Counted from the first letter of the stretch, positions 27,601-38,497 are shown. The stretch is DNA of 64,000 nucleotides from Corynebacterium sp. HMSC04H06 (GCF_001815935.1 NZ_KV823434.1:17602-81601); one strand, 5' to 3'. The notes: a model not told the origin generated them from the sequence alone. Numbers and translations: made by a program.

Positions 27601-28191
27601 CGGCTTGGCCGGGGCGGCGGCGCGCACGGCCCGCTTCTTGGTGGACTTGCGGGTCGCGCGCTTGCGGGTCTTTTTGGGCTTGTCCGCGCTCTTGTCCGCG
27701 GCGCTATCCTCGGCCTGCTCCTCAGCCGGGGCATCCTTTTCGGACTTGGCTTCCTCGGGCTTGACCTTCTCGGCCTTAGCCTTCGCGAGCTTAGTGACGG
27801 CCCGCTTGCCCTTGGGCGCGGCCTTCCGCTTGTTCTTGGTGGACTTAGTGGACTTGGTGGTCTTCTTCTTGGCCTGGGGTGCCTCCTGGGCCTCGGACTC
27901 CGGATCGGTTGCGGCCTCGGAGGGGGCATCGCCAGCCGGGGCCTGGGAGCCGGCGGCTTGGATGCGGTCGAGCATCTGTTCGGCCTCCGCCTTACTCAGG
28001 CCGGACTGCGGGGCCTTCTTGATGCCCTGCTGGGCGAACTGTTCCACCAGGGCCTTGGAGGAAATCCCCAGCATCTTGGCGAGGGCGTAGAGCCGCGTCT
28101 TGTCCTTCAGCTGGCTCCTATCGATCCGCTCGGCCAACGCGGCGGCCGCTGATAAATCCGTATTTTGTTCGTTTTTAGTCTTTGCAGCCAC
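24625..28191 (-). CDS. rne: Ribonuclease E/G family endoribonuclease
   Basis: This is the central RNA-processing endonuclease of actinobacteria, with 1188 residues. The first roughly 340 residues are low-complexity Lys/Ala/Glu-rich, beginning with an IF2-N-like helical segment (LYALAKMLGISSKALVEQ). The conserved catalytic core follows: an S1-like RNA-binding region (IGNIYLGRVQNVLPSMEAAF), the RNase E motifs VIDVNTGKFTG and IVVDFIDMVLPEN carrying the catalytic aspartates, and the zinc-link CEHCQGRG. The last roughly 300 residues are Arg/Asp/Glu-rich and disordered. The catalytic core therefore lies between two disordered arms, as in mycobacterial RNase E. The start is GTG 28191 with AGGAG six bases upstream. 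Confidence 0.93.
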   Translation of the reverse strand: MAAKTKNEQNTDLSAAAALAERIDRSQLKDKTRLYALAKMLGISSKALVEQFAQQGIKKAPQSGLSKAEAEQMLDRIQAAGSQAPAGDAPSEAATDPESEAQEAPQAKKKTTKSTKSTKNKRKAAPKGKRAVTKLAKAKAEKVKPEEAKSEKDAPAEEQAEDSAADKSADKPKKTRKRATRKSTKKRAVRAAAPAKPQQQDEEPREQAPDAEAPAGDEPKHEDSADAVATAAEEKLRDRVRKNVENEFNQIADKVESELQNLATTEAPDDADAAAGHGGQDGIGSTQADQADTAQAEDEHADLERDEDLEELVAALTPPYQAAAKDNAADYAPVFIAPQANATKPARQAEPDDQAEPDDVDGDDDEPERIEAPRGIKGSTRIEAQKRRRAEMREKGRERKHIVSQAEFLARRESVERTMVVRERQRVDHAGSVTQVGVLEDDLLVEHFVTSDSQASLIGNIYLGRVQNVLPSMEAAFVDFGEGRNGVLYAGELNWRAMGLKGRSRKIEQALKSGDQILVQVSKDPIGHKGARLTTQISLAGRFLVYVPNGRSAGISRKLPAPERKRLKEILQRVVPGEGGTIIRTAAENVSEAAIATDVGRLHGVWEDIQERAEKEKKSKGAKPVTLYEEPDMLVKVVRDLFNGDFKHLVVDGKKAFNTVNAYIQSVAPDLADRVERFDRKKHGGQDAFEVYRIDEQLQKALARKVWLPSGGTLVIDRTEAMTVIDVNTGKFTGSGGDLEETVTRNNLEAAEEIVRQMRLRDLGGMIVVDFIDMVLPENQELVLRRLKEALGRDRTRHQVSEVTSLGLVQMTRKRLGAGLLETFSTECEHCQGRGIIIHDDPVEHTDDHSGHGHHDRRNNKHADTGHGRNQRSDEEQGSKSESRGGTKQLDELVASVVKDEIATNDGENRDERHDSDSEDRKGSSSRRRRRRGSRGGRSNRSRAEHSRDDQSRDDQSQDSVSDIEKIAFAAADNAADSDDVAEFKDYVPDEDAQQEQGSGAISYDEAVEEFEASPRRKRKTRGNSRSDHRPRREDFPSQGSGSAQPGAGPQAQAEDAADDAGDSSADQPARAKRGRRRATRRSGGQRGGRGNRRGGQSASAQEQAPAQASRADAPAQTEDNTKTVVRGRRRRAVRRSTKAAQPEQAESGRARANQPRRGTDEHKADGGAETRKQPSRGRRRATRRSRK

Positions 28192-28451
28192 GGGCTACTC
28201 CTGACGTCTAGTGGCGCGAGGGCAAGCTCGCCGCGGGGCCGCGCAAGTCATCCAAGCTGCAGGCAAGCACACCGCAGGGCTTTCTACCCTGAAAGCGCCG
28301 AAAGTTTAAGTGTTAAAGATTGAGTATTTAGTTATGCACAACTGCAAGCCCGGCACACAGGCTCTAGCTCCTATTGTGGCACACTTGGGCACCCGCTTCT
28401 TCCCACACCTGCCCGAGCGCGCGGAAATTCGCGCTATGTTAGCTTAAGACC

Positions 28452-29228
28452 ATGTCCGACGGCGAACTCGTGCCCACCTCACCGGCAGCAGCAATCCGGC
28501 ACTACCGGCGGCGCAACGAGTTCAACCCGCGCGAGCTGCTTGCCTTCACCACCACGGCGAGCTTCGGCGTGGGCTTTTTCTTCCTAGACCATACGGCCTT
28601 CTACGTCCTTAGCGCGCTGTGCCTGGTGGCGGCGGTGGCCAGCGGGGTCAAGATCGCCCGCCACTACCAGAAGGCCGTGGCCGTCTCGCAAACGGAATTC
28701 CGGGACGGCGACTACCCCGCCGCCGCCTACTTCGCCCCGCTCATTCCCATCGTCGCGCCCCTGCTGGCCCTGCCGGCACAGGCGCTCGGCTGGGATTTTT
28801 CGGTCCCGCCGGCGGTGGCCACGCTGTCCACGGCGGCGTTTTACAGCGTGGGACTGTTTCTTTCCGGCACCGTGCACTTCCGGCGCTCCTACAGCATTGG
28901 CCGCCGGCGCATCCAGCGGATGGACTTCGAGCTGACCGAGCTGACCGCCACCACGCAACGCCTGGCCGAGGAGAATACCGATATCCTCGCCGCGCTTATC
29001 GCCATCGGCGCCGTCGACGGCAACGAGGTGAGCTCGAAGGGCCTCCAAAGGATTCTGGACCCCGCGCTGGCCGCGGACGAAAAGGCGCTGCGCGAGCGCC
29101 TGCAGGATCTAGACAGCGCCAAGCTGGTTAAGCTCCGCGTGCCCATCTGGCAGGGAGAATCCGCCCGCTGGGATATGAGCATTACTCCCCTAGGCGTGCA
29201 CGCGCTGGCCGAGTCACAGCGGCGCTAG
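28452..29228 (+). CDS. Membrane protein with C-terminal winged-helix-like domain
   Basis: I do not recognise a named family for this 258-residue protein. It has two hydrophobic blocks: about residues 30-68, and 90-140 (APLIPIVAPLLALPA and a second helix), probably four membrane passes. A helical linker (RRRIQRMDFELTELTATTQRL) follows. The last 85 residues have the layout of a winged helix: helix NTDILAALIAIGAV, helix VSSKGLQRIL, helix KALRERLQDLDSAKLVKL, then a hairpin ending WDMSITPLGVHAL. It would make a membrane-tethered regulator or a helix-turn-helix-like adaptor. Only about 11 bases separate TATGTT, a possible -10, from the ATG, so the mRNA may be nearly leaderless. It is divergent from rne and convergent with ndk. 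Confidence 0.7.
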   Translation: MSDGELVPTSPAAAIRHYRRRNEFNPRELLAFTTTASFGVGFFFLDHTAFYVLSALCLVAAVASGVKIARHYQKAVAVSQTEFRDGDYPAAAYFAPLIPIVAPLLALPAQALGWDFSVPPAVATLSTAAFYSVGLFLSGTVHFRRSYSIGRRRIQRMDFELTELTATTQRLAEENTDILAALIAIGAVDGNEVSSKGLQRILDPALAADEKALRERLQDLDSAKLVKLRVPIWQGESARWDMSITPLGVHALAESQRR

Positions 29229-29269
29229 AAACAGGCTCGGAGCCGCGGTCGCCTAGTGGTGCTGTGAAT

Positions 29270-29336
29270 GCACGAAACCCCCGCGCGGGGCCGGAATACC
29301 CAGGCGCCGCGGGCGGGGGTAGTAAAGAGGGTGCGT
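29270..29336. terminator. Terminator between the membrane protein gene and ndk
   Basis: Read on the minus strand, CCCCCGC and GCGGGGG arms flank a G+C-rich centre and are followed by TTTCG. The structure lies just past the ndk stop. The opposite strand could also fold and serve the convergent membrane protein gene. Confidence 0.65.
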
Positions 29337-29337
29337 C

Positions 29338-29748
29338 TTAGAGGTTCGGGAACCAGATGGAGATCTCGCGCTCAGCAGACTCCGGGGAGTCGGAGCCGTG
29401 AACGACGTTCTCACCGACGGTCAGGGCGAAATCACCGCGGATGGTGCCCGGGGTGGCCTTCTCAACCGGGTGGGTGCCGCCGGCCAGCTGACGCCAGGCA
29501 GCGATGGCGCTTTCGCCCTCGACGATGCCTGCGACCAGCGGAGCGGAGGTGATGAAGTCCACGAGCTCGCCGAAGAACGGCTTGTCCTTGTGCTCAGCGT
29601 AGTGCTTTTCTGCGGTTTCGCGGTCTGCGGTGCGCAGATCCATCTCCACCAGCTTGAGGCCCTTGCGCTCAATACGGGAGATGATTTCGCCTACGTGGCC
29701 ATTCTTGACGCCGTCCGGCTTGATGAGAATTAGAGTACGTTCAGTCAT
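29338..29748 (-). CDS. ndk: Nucleoside diphosphate kinase
   Basis: Ndk equilibrates nucleoside di- and triphosphates through a phospho-histidine. The 136-residue protein starts [17 protein letters not shown] at 29748. The active-site histidine is in [14 protein letters not shown]. The C-terminus ISIWFPNL is typical. An in-frame ATG three codons upstream (29757) is less likely because the family starts right at the first strand. It follows the folC-DUF4233 genes, an arrangement common in actinobacteria. Confidence 0.96.
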   Translation of the reverse strand: MTERTLILIKPDGVKNGHVGEIISRIERKGLKLVEMDLRTADRETAEKHYAEHKDKPFFGELVDFITSAPLVAGIVEGESAIAAWRQLAGGTHPVEKATPGTIRGDFALTVGENVVHGSDSPESAEREISIWFPNL

Positions 29749-29830
29749 ACCGGCCATCGTACCGAATACCGAGCGATCCTTCGCACTGGAGCCGGCAAAG
29801 TGGGGGCCGCGACCGCGGTAGGCGGTGGAG

Positions 29831-30163
29831 CTAGCAGCCGGTGGTCAGCTGGCTGACCATGGCTTCGGCCTCGTCGTGGCCGACGTGGCGGTACCACAGC
29901 CGGACCTGCTTGACCGCGGTGCCGTACTTGCCGGCGGAAACGAGCTCGCGGATTTCTTCCTCGCGCTCCGAGGAGAAATCCGCCTGGCGCAGTGGGCGAT
30001 GCTTGCCCGGACGATCCTGGCCCCCATGGAACAAGGCCAGCGCCAAGAAGGCTGCCGCCACGATAAGCCCCACCACGATGACCACGCCTGGCCAGTGGAA
30101 AGCGCGCGCGAGGATGACCACCACGCAGGCCAGCGCGGCCAGCAGCGAATACACGTAGCGCAC
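29831..30163 (-). CDS. Small membrane protein of unknown function
   Basis: This protein has about 110 residues. Two hydrophobic segments at the N-terminus ([18 protein letters not shown] and [21 protein letters not shown]) are followed by a soluble tail with [30 protein letters not shown]. That tail resembles the helical pattern of ribosomal L7/L12-like or tetratricopeptide-like segments, without a clear family. I start it at GTG 30163 because AGGGAGG lies five bases upstream. That places the start after overlapping the last bases of the DUF4233 gene's stop region. It probably belongs to the valS-folC-DUF4233-ndk neighbourhood. No function is proposed. Confidence 0.7.
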   Translation of the reverse strand: MRYVYSLLAALACVVVILARAFHWPGVVIVVGLIVAAAFLALALFHGGQDRPGKHRPLRQADFSSEREEEIRELVSAGKYGTAVKQVRLWYRHVGHDEAEAMVSQLTTGC

Positions 30164-30173
30164 GGCGGCCTCC

Positions 30174-30611
30174 CTAGCCCTTCTCATCCAGGTGTTGGGT
30201 GGTCAGCAGGCCGCGCTCCATGCGCGCGATGAGGTTGGAGCGCAGATAGGCCGCCAGCAGCCAGACCAGTCCGAAGACCACCATGATGGCCACGATCGAC
30301 CAGTGGATGAACAGGCCAGCGACAATACCCAGCACCTGCACGGCCAGGATGACATTCAGCGACCACCGGCGGCTGGCGAAGGCCAGCATGACTAGGTGGA
30401 AGACCATCAGTGCCACGACGATGGCGATGTTGACCCCGGTCCACAGCTCGCCGCTGTAGAGCATGCGCAGCATCGGCAGCGCCAGCACCAGGGTGAGAGC
30501 CTCCAGGATCAGGGTGCTGGAGATGACCATCCCGTTAAAGCCCTTGATCGGGTCCTTGACGGGCTTGTGCCCCATGCCCAGGGGCCCGACGTCCTTCGGT
30601 TTGTCCGTCAT
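30174..30611 (-). CDS. DUF4233 family membrane protein
   Basis: This 145-residue integral membrane protein has about four hydrophobic segments (MVISSTLILEALTLVLALPML; VNIAIVVALMVFHLVML; LNVILAVQVLGIVAGLF; IVAIMVVFGLVWLLAAYL). It matches the DUF4233 family, which in mycobacteria and corynebacteria lies directly after folC. The ATG overlaps the folC stop by 4 bp (ATGA). The function is unknown, but the conserved coupling to folC suggests a role tied to folate modification or its expression. Confidence 0.82.
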   Translation of the reverse strand: MTDKPKDVGPLGMGHKPVKDPIKGFNGMVISSTLILEALTLVLALPMLRMLYSGELWTGVNIAIVVALMVFHLVMLAFASRRWSLNVILAVQVLGIVAGLFIHWSIVAIMVVFGLVWLLAAYLRSNLIARMERGLLTTQHLDEKG

Positions 30612-32200
30612 GCCGGCTCCTTTCCAAACATCGCGCGTGCCTCACCGGCGGTGACCACCGATCCGGTGATGACAATACCGGAACCGGACTGGATTTCCGC
30701 ATCCTCCGCCAGCTCGACAGCCTGGGCGTAGGCCGACTGCAGGTCGGGCTCAACGTAGACGCGTTCCTCGCCGAAGATGTCGCGGGCTAGCTCGGCCAGC
30801 TCGTAGGCGTCCAGCGCTCGCGGCGAGCTGTTCTGGCTGATGACGATCTCGGTCAGCACGTCCTCCAGCGCGGTAAGGATCCCGGTAGCGTCCTTATCGC
30901 CCAGGATGGCGACCACACCGACCAGGCGGGCGAAGTCGAAGTCCCGGCCCAGGGCCTGAGCTAGGGCGCGGGCGCCGTGCGGGTTGTGCGCGGCGTCGAT
31001 GAACGTGGTCGGAGACTGCCGCATGCGCTCCAGACGGCCCGGGGAAATGGCCTGGGCGAAGCCGTTGCGCACCCTCGCCGCGTCCAGCGGGTGCCCGGCC
31101 GAGGCCCCGAAGAAAGCCTCCACGGCGGCCAAGGCGACCGCGGCGTTGCGGGCCTGGTGCTCCCCGGCTAGGGGCAAGAAGACGTCCTCGTACAGGCCGC
31201 CCAGCCCCTGGATGCGCAGCTGCTGGCCGCCCACAGCGATGGTGGATTCCAGCGCGGCGAACTCGCTGCCGGCGCGCGCCACGCCCGCGTCCACGGCCAC
31301 GGCCTGCCGCAGCAGGACCTCCATGGCCTCCGGCTCCTGCTCCGCCAGGATGGCGATGTTCTCGGCCGGGGAGATGGGGTCGTCGGCGTCCGGGCGGGCT
31401 TTGATGATGCCCGCCTTCTCCCCCGCGATTTCGGCGAGGGTATCGCCCAGGTAATCGGTGTGGTCCATACCCACCGGGCAGACGACCGCGACCTCGGAGT
31501 TGACCACGTTGGTCGCGTCCCAGCGCCCGCCCATGCCGACCTCGACGACGGCGACGTCGACCGGGGCATCGGCAAAGGCGGCATAAGCGATGGCCACCAG
31601 GGCCTCGAACTTGGACATGGCCGGGCCGCCGGCCGCCAAAGACTCGGCGTCCACCATCTCCACGTAGGGCCGGATTTCGCGCCAGATGCGCACGTAGTCG
31701 CGCGGGTGGATGGGCTTGCCGTCGATGCCGATGCGCTCGGTCACCCGCTGCAGGTGCGGGCTGGTGAACAGGCCGACCCGGCGGTGGAAGGCCCGCAGCA
31801 GCGAGTCGATCATGCGCGACGTTGAGGACTTGCCGTTGGTGCCGGCCACGTGGATGGTCTGGAAGGCCCGCTCCGGGTGGCCGAGCAGGTCCATGAGCTT
31901 CTCGATGCGCTCCAGCGAGGGCTCGATCTTCGTCTCCGGCCACCGGGTGTTGAGTTCCTCTTCGACCTCGGCAAGCTCGCGCAGCTCCTCGGCGCTGACG
32001 GTCTCCGGCGCGGGCGCGGAATAGTCCTCCGCCCCGCCCAGGTTGAGCGTGAGCCCCGACTCAGTGATTTCGACCGGCGAGCCCTCGGTGCCCTCCTTGA
32101 GGGCGTCGACGATCTCGTATTCGGTCTCTTGGCCCTTATCGCTGCCTTTATCGCGGTCCTGCTCGCGGCCGTTGCCGCCGTTTCCGGTACGGTCAGTCAC
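30608..32200 (-). CDS. folC: Folylpolyglutamate synthase / dihydrofolate synthase
   Basis: FolC adds glutamate to dihydropteroate and extends the polyglutamate tail of folates. The 530-residue protein has an extra acidic, Gly/Asp-rich N-terminal stretch of about 75 residues. The Mur-ligase-type core follows, with P-loop HVAGTNGKSSTSRMI, DVAVVEVGMGGRWDATN and VDAAHNPHGARAL-like segments. The GTG start at 32200 shares one base with the valS stop (TAGTG), so the two are coupled. The long N-terminal extension is odd for the family but continuous in frame. Confidence 0.93.
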   Translation of the reverse strand: MTDRTGNGGNGREQDRDKGSDKGQETEYEIVDALKEGTEGSPVEITESGLTLNLGGAEDYSAPAPETVSAEELRELAEVEEELNTRWPETKIEPSLERIEKLMDLLGHPERAFQTIHVAGTNGKSSTSRMIDSLLRAFHRRVGLFTSPHLQRVTERIGIDGKPIHPRDYVRIWREIRPYVEMVDAESLAAGGPAMSKFEALVAIAYAAFADAPVDVAVVEVGMGGRWDATNVVNSEVAVVCPVGMDHTDYLGDTLAEIAGEKAGIIKARPDADDPISPAENIAILAEQEPEAMEVLLRQAVAVDAGVARAGSEFAALESTIAVGGQQLRIQGLGGLYEDVFLPLAGEHQARNAAVALAAVEAFFGASAGHPLDAARVRNGFAQAISPGRLERMRQSPTTFIDAAHNPHGARALAQALGRDFDFARLVGVVAILGDKDATGILTALEDVLTEIVISQNSSPRALDAYELAELARDIFGEERVYVEPDLQSAYAQAVELAEDAEIQSGSGIVITGSVVTAGEARAMFGKEPA

Positions 32201-34959
32201 TACTTGAGCGCCTCCAAACGCGCGCTGATGCGGTCGACTTCCTCCTGCGCCACGGTCTGGCGGGTGCGGATCTTTTCCACGACCTCTTCCGGGGCCTTGG
32301 ACAGAAAGTTGTCGTTGCCGAGTTTCTTGGTGGTCTGTTCCAGCTCCTTGTTGGCCTTGGCCAGGTCCTTTTCCAGGCGCTTGCGCTCGGCCGCGACGTC
32401 AACGGCCCCAGAGGTGTCCAGGGTGACTTCGACGGTGGCCTGCGACAGGCGGACCTCGATGGAGGCGGACTCGGTAAAGTCCTCGCCCGGCTCGGTGGTC
32501 TTGGCCAGGTTGCGTACCAGGGCCTCCTGGCCGGACAGGTCCGCGGCGGTGAAGTCCAGACGGCCCGGCACCTTCTGGGAGGGCTTAACCCCCTGGTCGG
32601 AGCGGAAGCGGCGCAGCTCGGTGATGAGCTTCTCGGCGTCCTGGATGCGGCGGGCGGCGACCTCGTCGGTCTCGGCGCCGCCGTTGGTGTCCTCGGCGGT
32701 CGGCCAGTCGGCCACGACCAGGGACTCGCCGCCGGTCAGGGCCTTCCAGAGGACCTCGGTGACAAACGGCATGGTCGGGTGCAGCAGGCGCAGCACGACG
32801 TCGAGGACGCGGCCGAGCACGATCTGGGTGGTGCGGGCGCGCTGCTTTTCGGCCTCGTCGGCCGGCTCGCGCGCTATCTGGGTCTTGGCGATCTCGACGT
32901 ACCAGTCGCACAGCTCGTCCCAGGCAAAGTGGTAGAGCAGCTCGTTAGCCTTGGCGAACTGGAAATCGTCCAGGTAGGCGTCGACGCGGGCGCGGACCTG
33001 CTCGGCGCGGTCCAGGATCCAGCGGTCGGCATCGGTCAGCGCGTCGCGCTCCGGCAGCTCCGCCACGCCGGCGCCGTTGAGCAGGGCAAACTTGTTGGCG
33101 TTGAAGAGCTTGGTGGCGAAGTTACGCGCCGAGGCGGCCGCGTCTGGGCCCAGCGGCAGGTCGACGCCCGGGTTGGCGCCGCGGCCCAGGGCGAAGCGCA
33201 GCGCGTCCGCGCCGTAGTCGCGGACCCAGTCCATCGGGTCAATGCCGTTGCCCAGGGACTTGGACATCTTGCGGCCCTGCTCGTCGCGCACTAGGCCGTG
33301 CAGGTAGAGATCCGCAAACGGCACCTGCGGGCGCCCGTCGATGCCCTTACCCAGAAGCTCCGGGGTCTTTGTGGCGGCGAAGGTGCCGAACATCATCATG
33401 CGGGCGACCCAGAAGAACAGGATGTCGTAGGCGGTGACCAGCACGTTGGTCGGGTAGAACTTCTCCAGGTCCGGGGTCTTTTCGGGCCAGCCCAGCGTGG
33501 AAAACGGCCACAGCGCGGAGCTAAACCAGGTGTCCAGGACGTCCGGGTCCTGCTCGTAGCCGGCCGGGGCCTGCTCGTCCGGGCCCACGCAGACCACGTC
33601 GCGGTTGCCGTCGGCATTCTCCGGCCCGTACCAGATCGGGATCCGGTGGCCCCACCACAGCTGGCGCGAGATGCACCAGTCGTGCATGTCATCGACCCAG
33701 TCGAAGTAGCGCGGCTCGAGCGAGGCCGGGTGGATGGTGGTATCGCCCTTACGGACCGCTTCGCTGGAGTACTTGGCCATCTCCTTGACGTTGACGAACC
33801 ACTGCTTGGACAGGCGCGGTTCGATGGCCTCGCCGGAGCGCTCCGAGTGGCCGACCGAGTGGACGTAGGGGCGGATTTCCTTAACAATTCGCCCCTGCTC
33901 GGCCAGCGCCTCGCGGATGGCGACGCGGGCGTCCTCGCGGGTCATGCCGTCGAACTGGGTGCCAGTATCAGCGATGTGGCCGGTGGTGTCCATGATGATG
34001 GGCATGTCCAGGCCGTGGCGCTGGCCCATGGCGTAGTCGTTCGGGTCGTGCGCCGGGGTGATCTTGACGGCGCCGGTGCCGAATTCCATGTCGACGTAGT
34101 CGTCGGCGATAATCTTCAGGCTCAGATCCTCGCGGAACGGGTGCGGGAACTCCTTGCCCACCAGGTCGGCGTAGCGCTCGTCGTCCGGGTGGACGGCGAT
34201 GGCGACGTCGCCCAGCATGGTCTCGACACGGGTTGTGGCCACGACCAGGTGCGGCTCGTTGTCATCCAGCGAGCCGTAGCGGATGGAGACCAGCTCGCCC
34301 TCGACGTCGTCGTAGACGACCTCCATGTCGGACACGGCGGTCTCCAGCACCGGCGACCAGTTGACCAGGCGGTAGTCCTGGTAGATCAGGCCGGCGTCGT
34401 AGAGCATCTTGAAGATGGTCTGCACGGCCTTGGACAGGCCGTCGTCCAAGGTAAAGCGCTCACGGGACCAGTCCACGGAGTCGCCAATGGCGCGCATCTG
34501 GGACTGGATGGTGCCGCCGTATTTTTCCTTCCACTCCCAGACTTTGCCGATGAACTCGTCGCGGTCGTAATCCCAGCGGGTCTTGCCCTCGGATTCCTTG
34601 AGGGCGGCCTCGACCTTGGTCTGCGTGGCGATACCGGCGTGGTCCGCGCCCGGCAGCCACAGCGTGGCATAGCCCTGCATGCGCTTGCGGCGGATGATGG
34701 AGTCGATGAGCGTGTGGTCCAGCGCGTGGCCCATGTGCAGCTGGCCGGTCACGTTCGGCGGCGGCAGCACGATGGAATAGGCGGGCTTGTCGGAGTGGGC
34801 GTCCGGGGTGAAATACCCCGCGTCGACCCAGCCCTCGTACAGGGCGGTCTCCTGTTCTTGCGGCTCCCAGGACTTGGGCAGCGCGTCCGCGCGGTTGGTA
34901 CCTACTAGTTCCTCATTTTTACGCTCAGTCACGCCGACCAATTCTACCCTGTCGGTCAA
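32200..34959 (-). CDS. valS: Valyl-tRNA synthetase
   Basis: ValS charges tRNA-Val and edits misactivated threonine. The protein of about 919 residues has the HIGH-type motif [15 protein letters not shown] near residue 70 and the KMSKS motif in [13 protein letters not shown]-terminal coiled-coil arm ([19 protein letters not shown]) is characteristic of bacterial ValRS. The track start is TTG 34959. A GTG at 34932 ([11 protein letters not shown]) would remove nine residues and is about as likely. The gene leads into folC. Confidence 0.96.
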   Translation of the reverse strand: MTDRVELVGVTERKNEELVGTNRADALPKSWEPQEQETALYEGWVDAGYFTPDAHSDKPAYSIVLPPPNVTGQLHMGHALDHTLIDSIIRRKRMQGYATLWLPGADHAGIATQTKVEAALKESEGKTRWDYDRDEFIGKVWEWKEKYGGTIQSQMRAIGDSVDWSRERFTLDDGLSKAVQTIFKMLYDAGLIYQDYRLVNWSPVLETAVSDMEVVYDDVEGELVSIRYGSLDDNEPHLVVATTRVETMLGDVAIAVHPDDERYADLVGKEFPHPFREDLSLKIIADDYVDMEFGTGAVKITPAHDPNDYAMGQRHGLDMPIIMDTTGHIADTGTQFDGMTREDARVAIREALAEQGRIVKEIRPYVHSVGHSERSGEAIEPRLSKQWFVNVKEMAKYSSEAVRKGDTTIHPASLEPRYFDWVDDMHDWCISRQLWWGHRIPIWYGPENADGNRDVVCVGPDEQAPAGYEQDPDVLDTWFSSALWPFSTLGWPEKTPDLEKFYPTNVLVTAYDILFFWVARMMMFGTFAATKTPELLGKGIDGRPQVPFADLYLHGLVRDEQGRKMSKSLGNGIDPMDWVRDYGADALRFALGRGANPGVDLPLGPDAAASARNFATKLFNANKFALLNGAGVAELPERDALTDADRWILDRAEQVRARVDAYLDDFQFAKANELLYHFAWDELCDWYVEIAKTQIAREPADEAEKQRARTTQIVLGRVLDVVLRLLHPTMPFVTEVLWKALTGGESLVVADWPTAEDTNGGAETDEVAARRIQDAEKLITELRRFRSDQGVKPSQKVPGRLDFTAADLSGQEALVRNLAKTTEPGEDFTESASIEVRLSQATVEVTLDTSGAVDVAAERKRLEKDLAKANKELEQTTKKLGNDNFLSKAPEEVVEKIRTRQTVAQEEVDRISARLEALK

Positions 34960-35007
34960 ACCCCTTTAGGCCCCACCCAGGCAAGACCGCGGGTTTTTCT
35001 CCCGGGG

Positions 35008-36169
<1,162 letters not shown>

Positions 36170-36280
36170 GGCATTTTACCGCCCCCGGGGGCAATTACCG
36201 GACGGGGTCGCGAATTTGCGGCACGATAGGGGATGAACCAATCCGTCTAAGCGATTCTTAAAAAAGAGGGGCATGTTGCT

Positions 36281-36997
36281 ATGGGTAACTCCGATTCTCC
36301 CACCGCCGTCACGGGAGCCGAGTCTGCCCAGCGCGCCGTCGAAGTCGCGCTCGAGCAGTTTTCCCAGTTCGGTTTCACCGAAACCAAAATGGAGACCATC
36401 GCCAACCTCTCGGGCCTGTCCAAGCGCATGCTGCACTACCACTTCGGCGACAAGCGCGGGCTGTACCAGCGCGCCCTCGAGGCCGCGGTAGAACGCCTCA
36501 ATCCCCCGCTCGAGGACCTCGAGGTCGACTCCGAGGTCCCGGTCGAGGGCGTGCGCAAACTTGTCGATGCCCTCTTTGCCTGCCACATCGCCCACCCGGA
36601 GGCCGTGCGCATGCTGGCGATGGAGACCACCCAGCAGGTCTTCGGCGTGGTCGGCCGGCAGCCGGTCAACGACGTCAGCGGGGTGGCCCTGCACCTGGAC
36701 AAGCTGCTCCTCCACGGGCAGGACTCCGGGGCCTTCCGGCCGGGGATCTCGGCCGACGACATCTTCACCCTGATCACCTCGCTGACCATGTACCGGGTGA
36801 CCAACCACAACATGTTCGACAACCTGTTGGGGATAGACATGCAGTCCGAGGCCAACACCGCGGGGCTGCACCGCATGGTGGTGGACGCAGTGCTCGCGTT
36901 CCTGACCGCCAACATCCCGGACAGCGGCGAGGCGTCCTACCTCACCGCCCGCGAGGCCGTCGATACCGCGGACAACAACAGCGACATCTACGGCTAG
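36281..36997 (+). CDS. TetR/AcrR family transcriptional regulator
   Basis: This 238-residue one-component regulator has an N-terminal helix-turn-helix at about residues 18-64: AVEVALEQFSQFGFTETKM, TIANLSGLSKRMLHYHFGDK, then GLYQRAL. The C-terminal roughly 170 residues are helical and form the ligand and dimer domain. Ligand and targets are unknown. It is transcribed away from mdh, so self-regulation or control of mdh is plausible. It is convergent with clpX and shares a bidirectional terminator with it. The last residues (DTADNNSDIYG) form a polar tail. Confidence 0.9.
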   Translation: MGNSDSPTAVTGAESAQRAVEVALEQFSQFGFTETKMETIANLSGLSKRMLHYHFGDKRGLYQRALEAAVERLNPPLEDLEVDSEVPVEGVRKLVDALFACHIAHPEAVRMLAMETTQQVFGVVGRQPVNDVSGVALHLDKLLLHGQDSGAFRPGISADDIFTLITSLTMYRVTNHNMFDNLLGIDMQSEANTAGLHRMVVDAVLAFLTANIPDSGEASYLTAREAVDTADNNSDIYG

Positions 36998-37043
36998 CCC
37001 CGCCCGCCGGAGACCCTCCCCTTCCCCGGCGCCCAGAGGCGAA

Positions 37044-37086
37044 AAAGCCGGCCCGCGCTTCCTCCTCGAAAACGCGGGCCGGCTTT
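37044..37086. terminator. Bidirectional terminator between tetR and clpX
   Basis: The arms AAAGCCGGCCCGCG and CGCGGGCCGGCTTT are a perfect 14-bp inverted repeat with a 15-base loop. A/T runs lie on both outer sides, so it can end transcripts from either convergent gene. Confidence 0.92.
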
Positions 37087-37116
37087 AAATATGCCTTTAG
37101 CTGTTACGACATCCGC

Positions 37117-38418
37117 CTAGGCCGACTGCTCCTCGGCGTCGGCGTAGATGAACTCCGGGCCGCCCTCGCCGCGGACTACTTCTGCGGTAATGCGCACCCC
37201 AGTGATGTCCTCGCGGTCCGGGATGTCGTACATGATGGGCACCAGCAGCTCCTCCATGATGGCGCGCAGGCCGCGGGCGCCGGTCTTGCGCTCCAGCGCG
37301 AGGTTGGCAATCTCCTCCAGCGCGCCGGTGTCGAACTCCAGCTCCGCGCCATCCATGACGAACAGGGCCTGGTACTGCTTGACCAGGGAGTTGCGCGGCT
37401 CGGTGAGCACCCGGATGAGGGACTCCTGGTCCAGGTTGTCCACCGTCGCTACGACGGGCAGGCGGCCGATGAACTCCGGGATGAGGCCGAACTTGACCAG
37501 ATCCTCCGGGCGGACCTCCTCGAAGAGGTCGACGCGCTCCTGCTCCGACTGGGTCTCCAGCTTGGCGCCGAAGCCCAGCCCCTTCTTGCCCACGCGATCG
37601 GAGATGACCTTCTCCAGCCCGGCGAAGGCGCCAGCCACGATGAATAGGATATTGGAGGTATCCAGCTGGATGAATTCCTGGTTGGGGTGCTTGCGCCCGC
37701 CCTGCGGCGGGATGGCCGCGACGGTGCCCTCCAGGATCTTCAACAGGGCTTGCTGCACGCCCTCACCCGAGACGTCACGGGTGATGGACGGGTTGTCCGA
37801 CTTGCGGGAAATCTTGTCGATCTCGTCAACGTAGATGATGCCACGCTGGGCCTTTTCCACGTCGAAATCCGCGGCCTGGAGCAGCTTCAGCAGGATGTTT
37901 TCCACGTCTTCACCCACGTAGCCGGCCTCCGTCAGGGAGGTCGCGTCCGCGATGGCAAACGGCACGTCCAACATGCGCGCCAGGGTCTGGGCCAGGTAGG
38001 TCTTGCCGGAGCCGGTCGGGCCCAGCATCAGGATATTGGACTTGGCGATTTCGACCGTGTCTTCCGGTTCCTTCTTGGAGCGCCTGCCGCCGCGGGCGGC
38101 GGCAGCTTCCTCCACCTTGATGCGCTTGTAGTGGTTGTAGACCGCCACGGACAGCACCCGCTTGGCCTGATCCTGGCCGATGACATAGTTATCCAAGAAG
38201 GCCGAGATTTCCGAGGGCCGAGGCAGCCGAATTTCTTCCTTTTCGGCCTTCTCGGCCTGGGCCGCGCCCAGTTCTTCCTCGATAATTTCGTTGCACAGCT
38301 CAATGCACTCATCGCAGATGTACACACCGCCGCCGGCGATGAGTTTCTTAACCTGCTTCTGGCTCTTGCCGCAGAAGGAACACTTGAGCAGATCCGCGCT
38401 TTCTTGCATACGTGCCAT
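37117..38418 (-). CDS. clpX: ATP-dependent Clp protease ATP-binding subunit ClpX
   Basis: ClpX unfolds tagged proteins and feeds them to ClpP. The 433-residue protein has the N-terminal zinc-binding domain with CSFCGKSQ and CDECIELC, the Walker A motif GPTGSGKT, the Walker B motif [11 protein letters not shown], and the sensor regions of a HslU/ClpX AAA+ ATPase. Length and motif order are normal. The ATG is at 38418, with a second start three codons in. The ClpP genes it works with lie about 2 kb upstream, separated by a peptide transporter gene. Confidence 0.96.
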   Translation of the reverse strand: MARMQESADLLKCSFCGKSQKQVKKLIAGGGVYICDECIELCNEIIEEELGAAQAEKAEKEEIRLPRPSEISAFLDNYVIGQDQAKRVLSVAVYNHYKRIKVEEAAAARGGRRSKKEPEDTVEIAKSNILMLGPTGSGKTYLAQTLARMLDVPFAIADATSLTEAGYVGEDVENILLKLLQAADFDVEKAQRGIIYVDEIDKISRKSDNPSITRDVSGEGVQQALLKILEGTVAAIPPQGGRKHPNQEFIQLDTSNILFIVAGAFAGLEKVISDRVGKKGLGFGAKLETQSEQERVDLFEEVRPEDLVKFGLIPEFIGRLPVVATVDNLDQESLIRVLTEPRNSLVKQYQALFVMDGAELEFDTGALEEIANLALERKTGARGLRAIMEELLVPIMYDIPDREDITGVRITAEVVRGEGGPEFIYADAEEQSA

Positions 38419-38497
38419 TAAACCCTCTCAACACATAGGGCACAATTTCCTTTATCCCAGCAACCGTACCACGCCCACCCGACGCAGCCGGCGCGCC

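Noticed and set aside
27218..28152. Leu/Gly-rich plus-strand frames that look like membrane proteins
   Set aside because: They are the complement of the Ala/Glu/Lys-rich N-terminal arm of RNase E. The hydrophobic look is a composition artefact.
33298..34908. 536-residue plus-strand frame
   Set aside because: It is antisense to valS, whose HIGH and KMSKS motifs settle the coding strand.
34978..35007. G+C-rich stretch after mdh as a terminator
   Set aside because: The arms CCCCGGG and CCCGCGG do not pair well and the T-run is inside the supposed loop.
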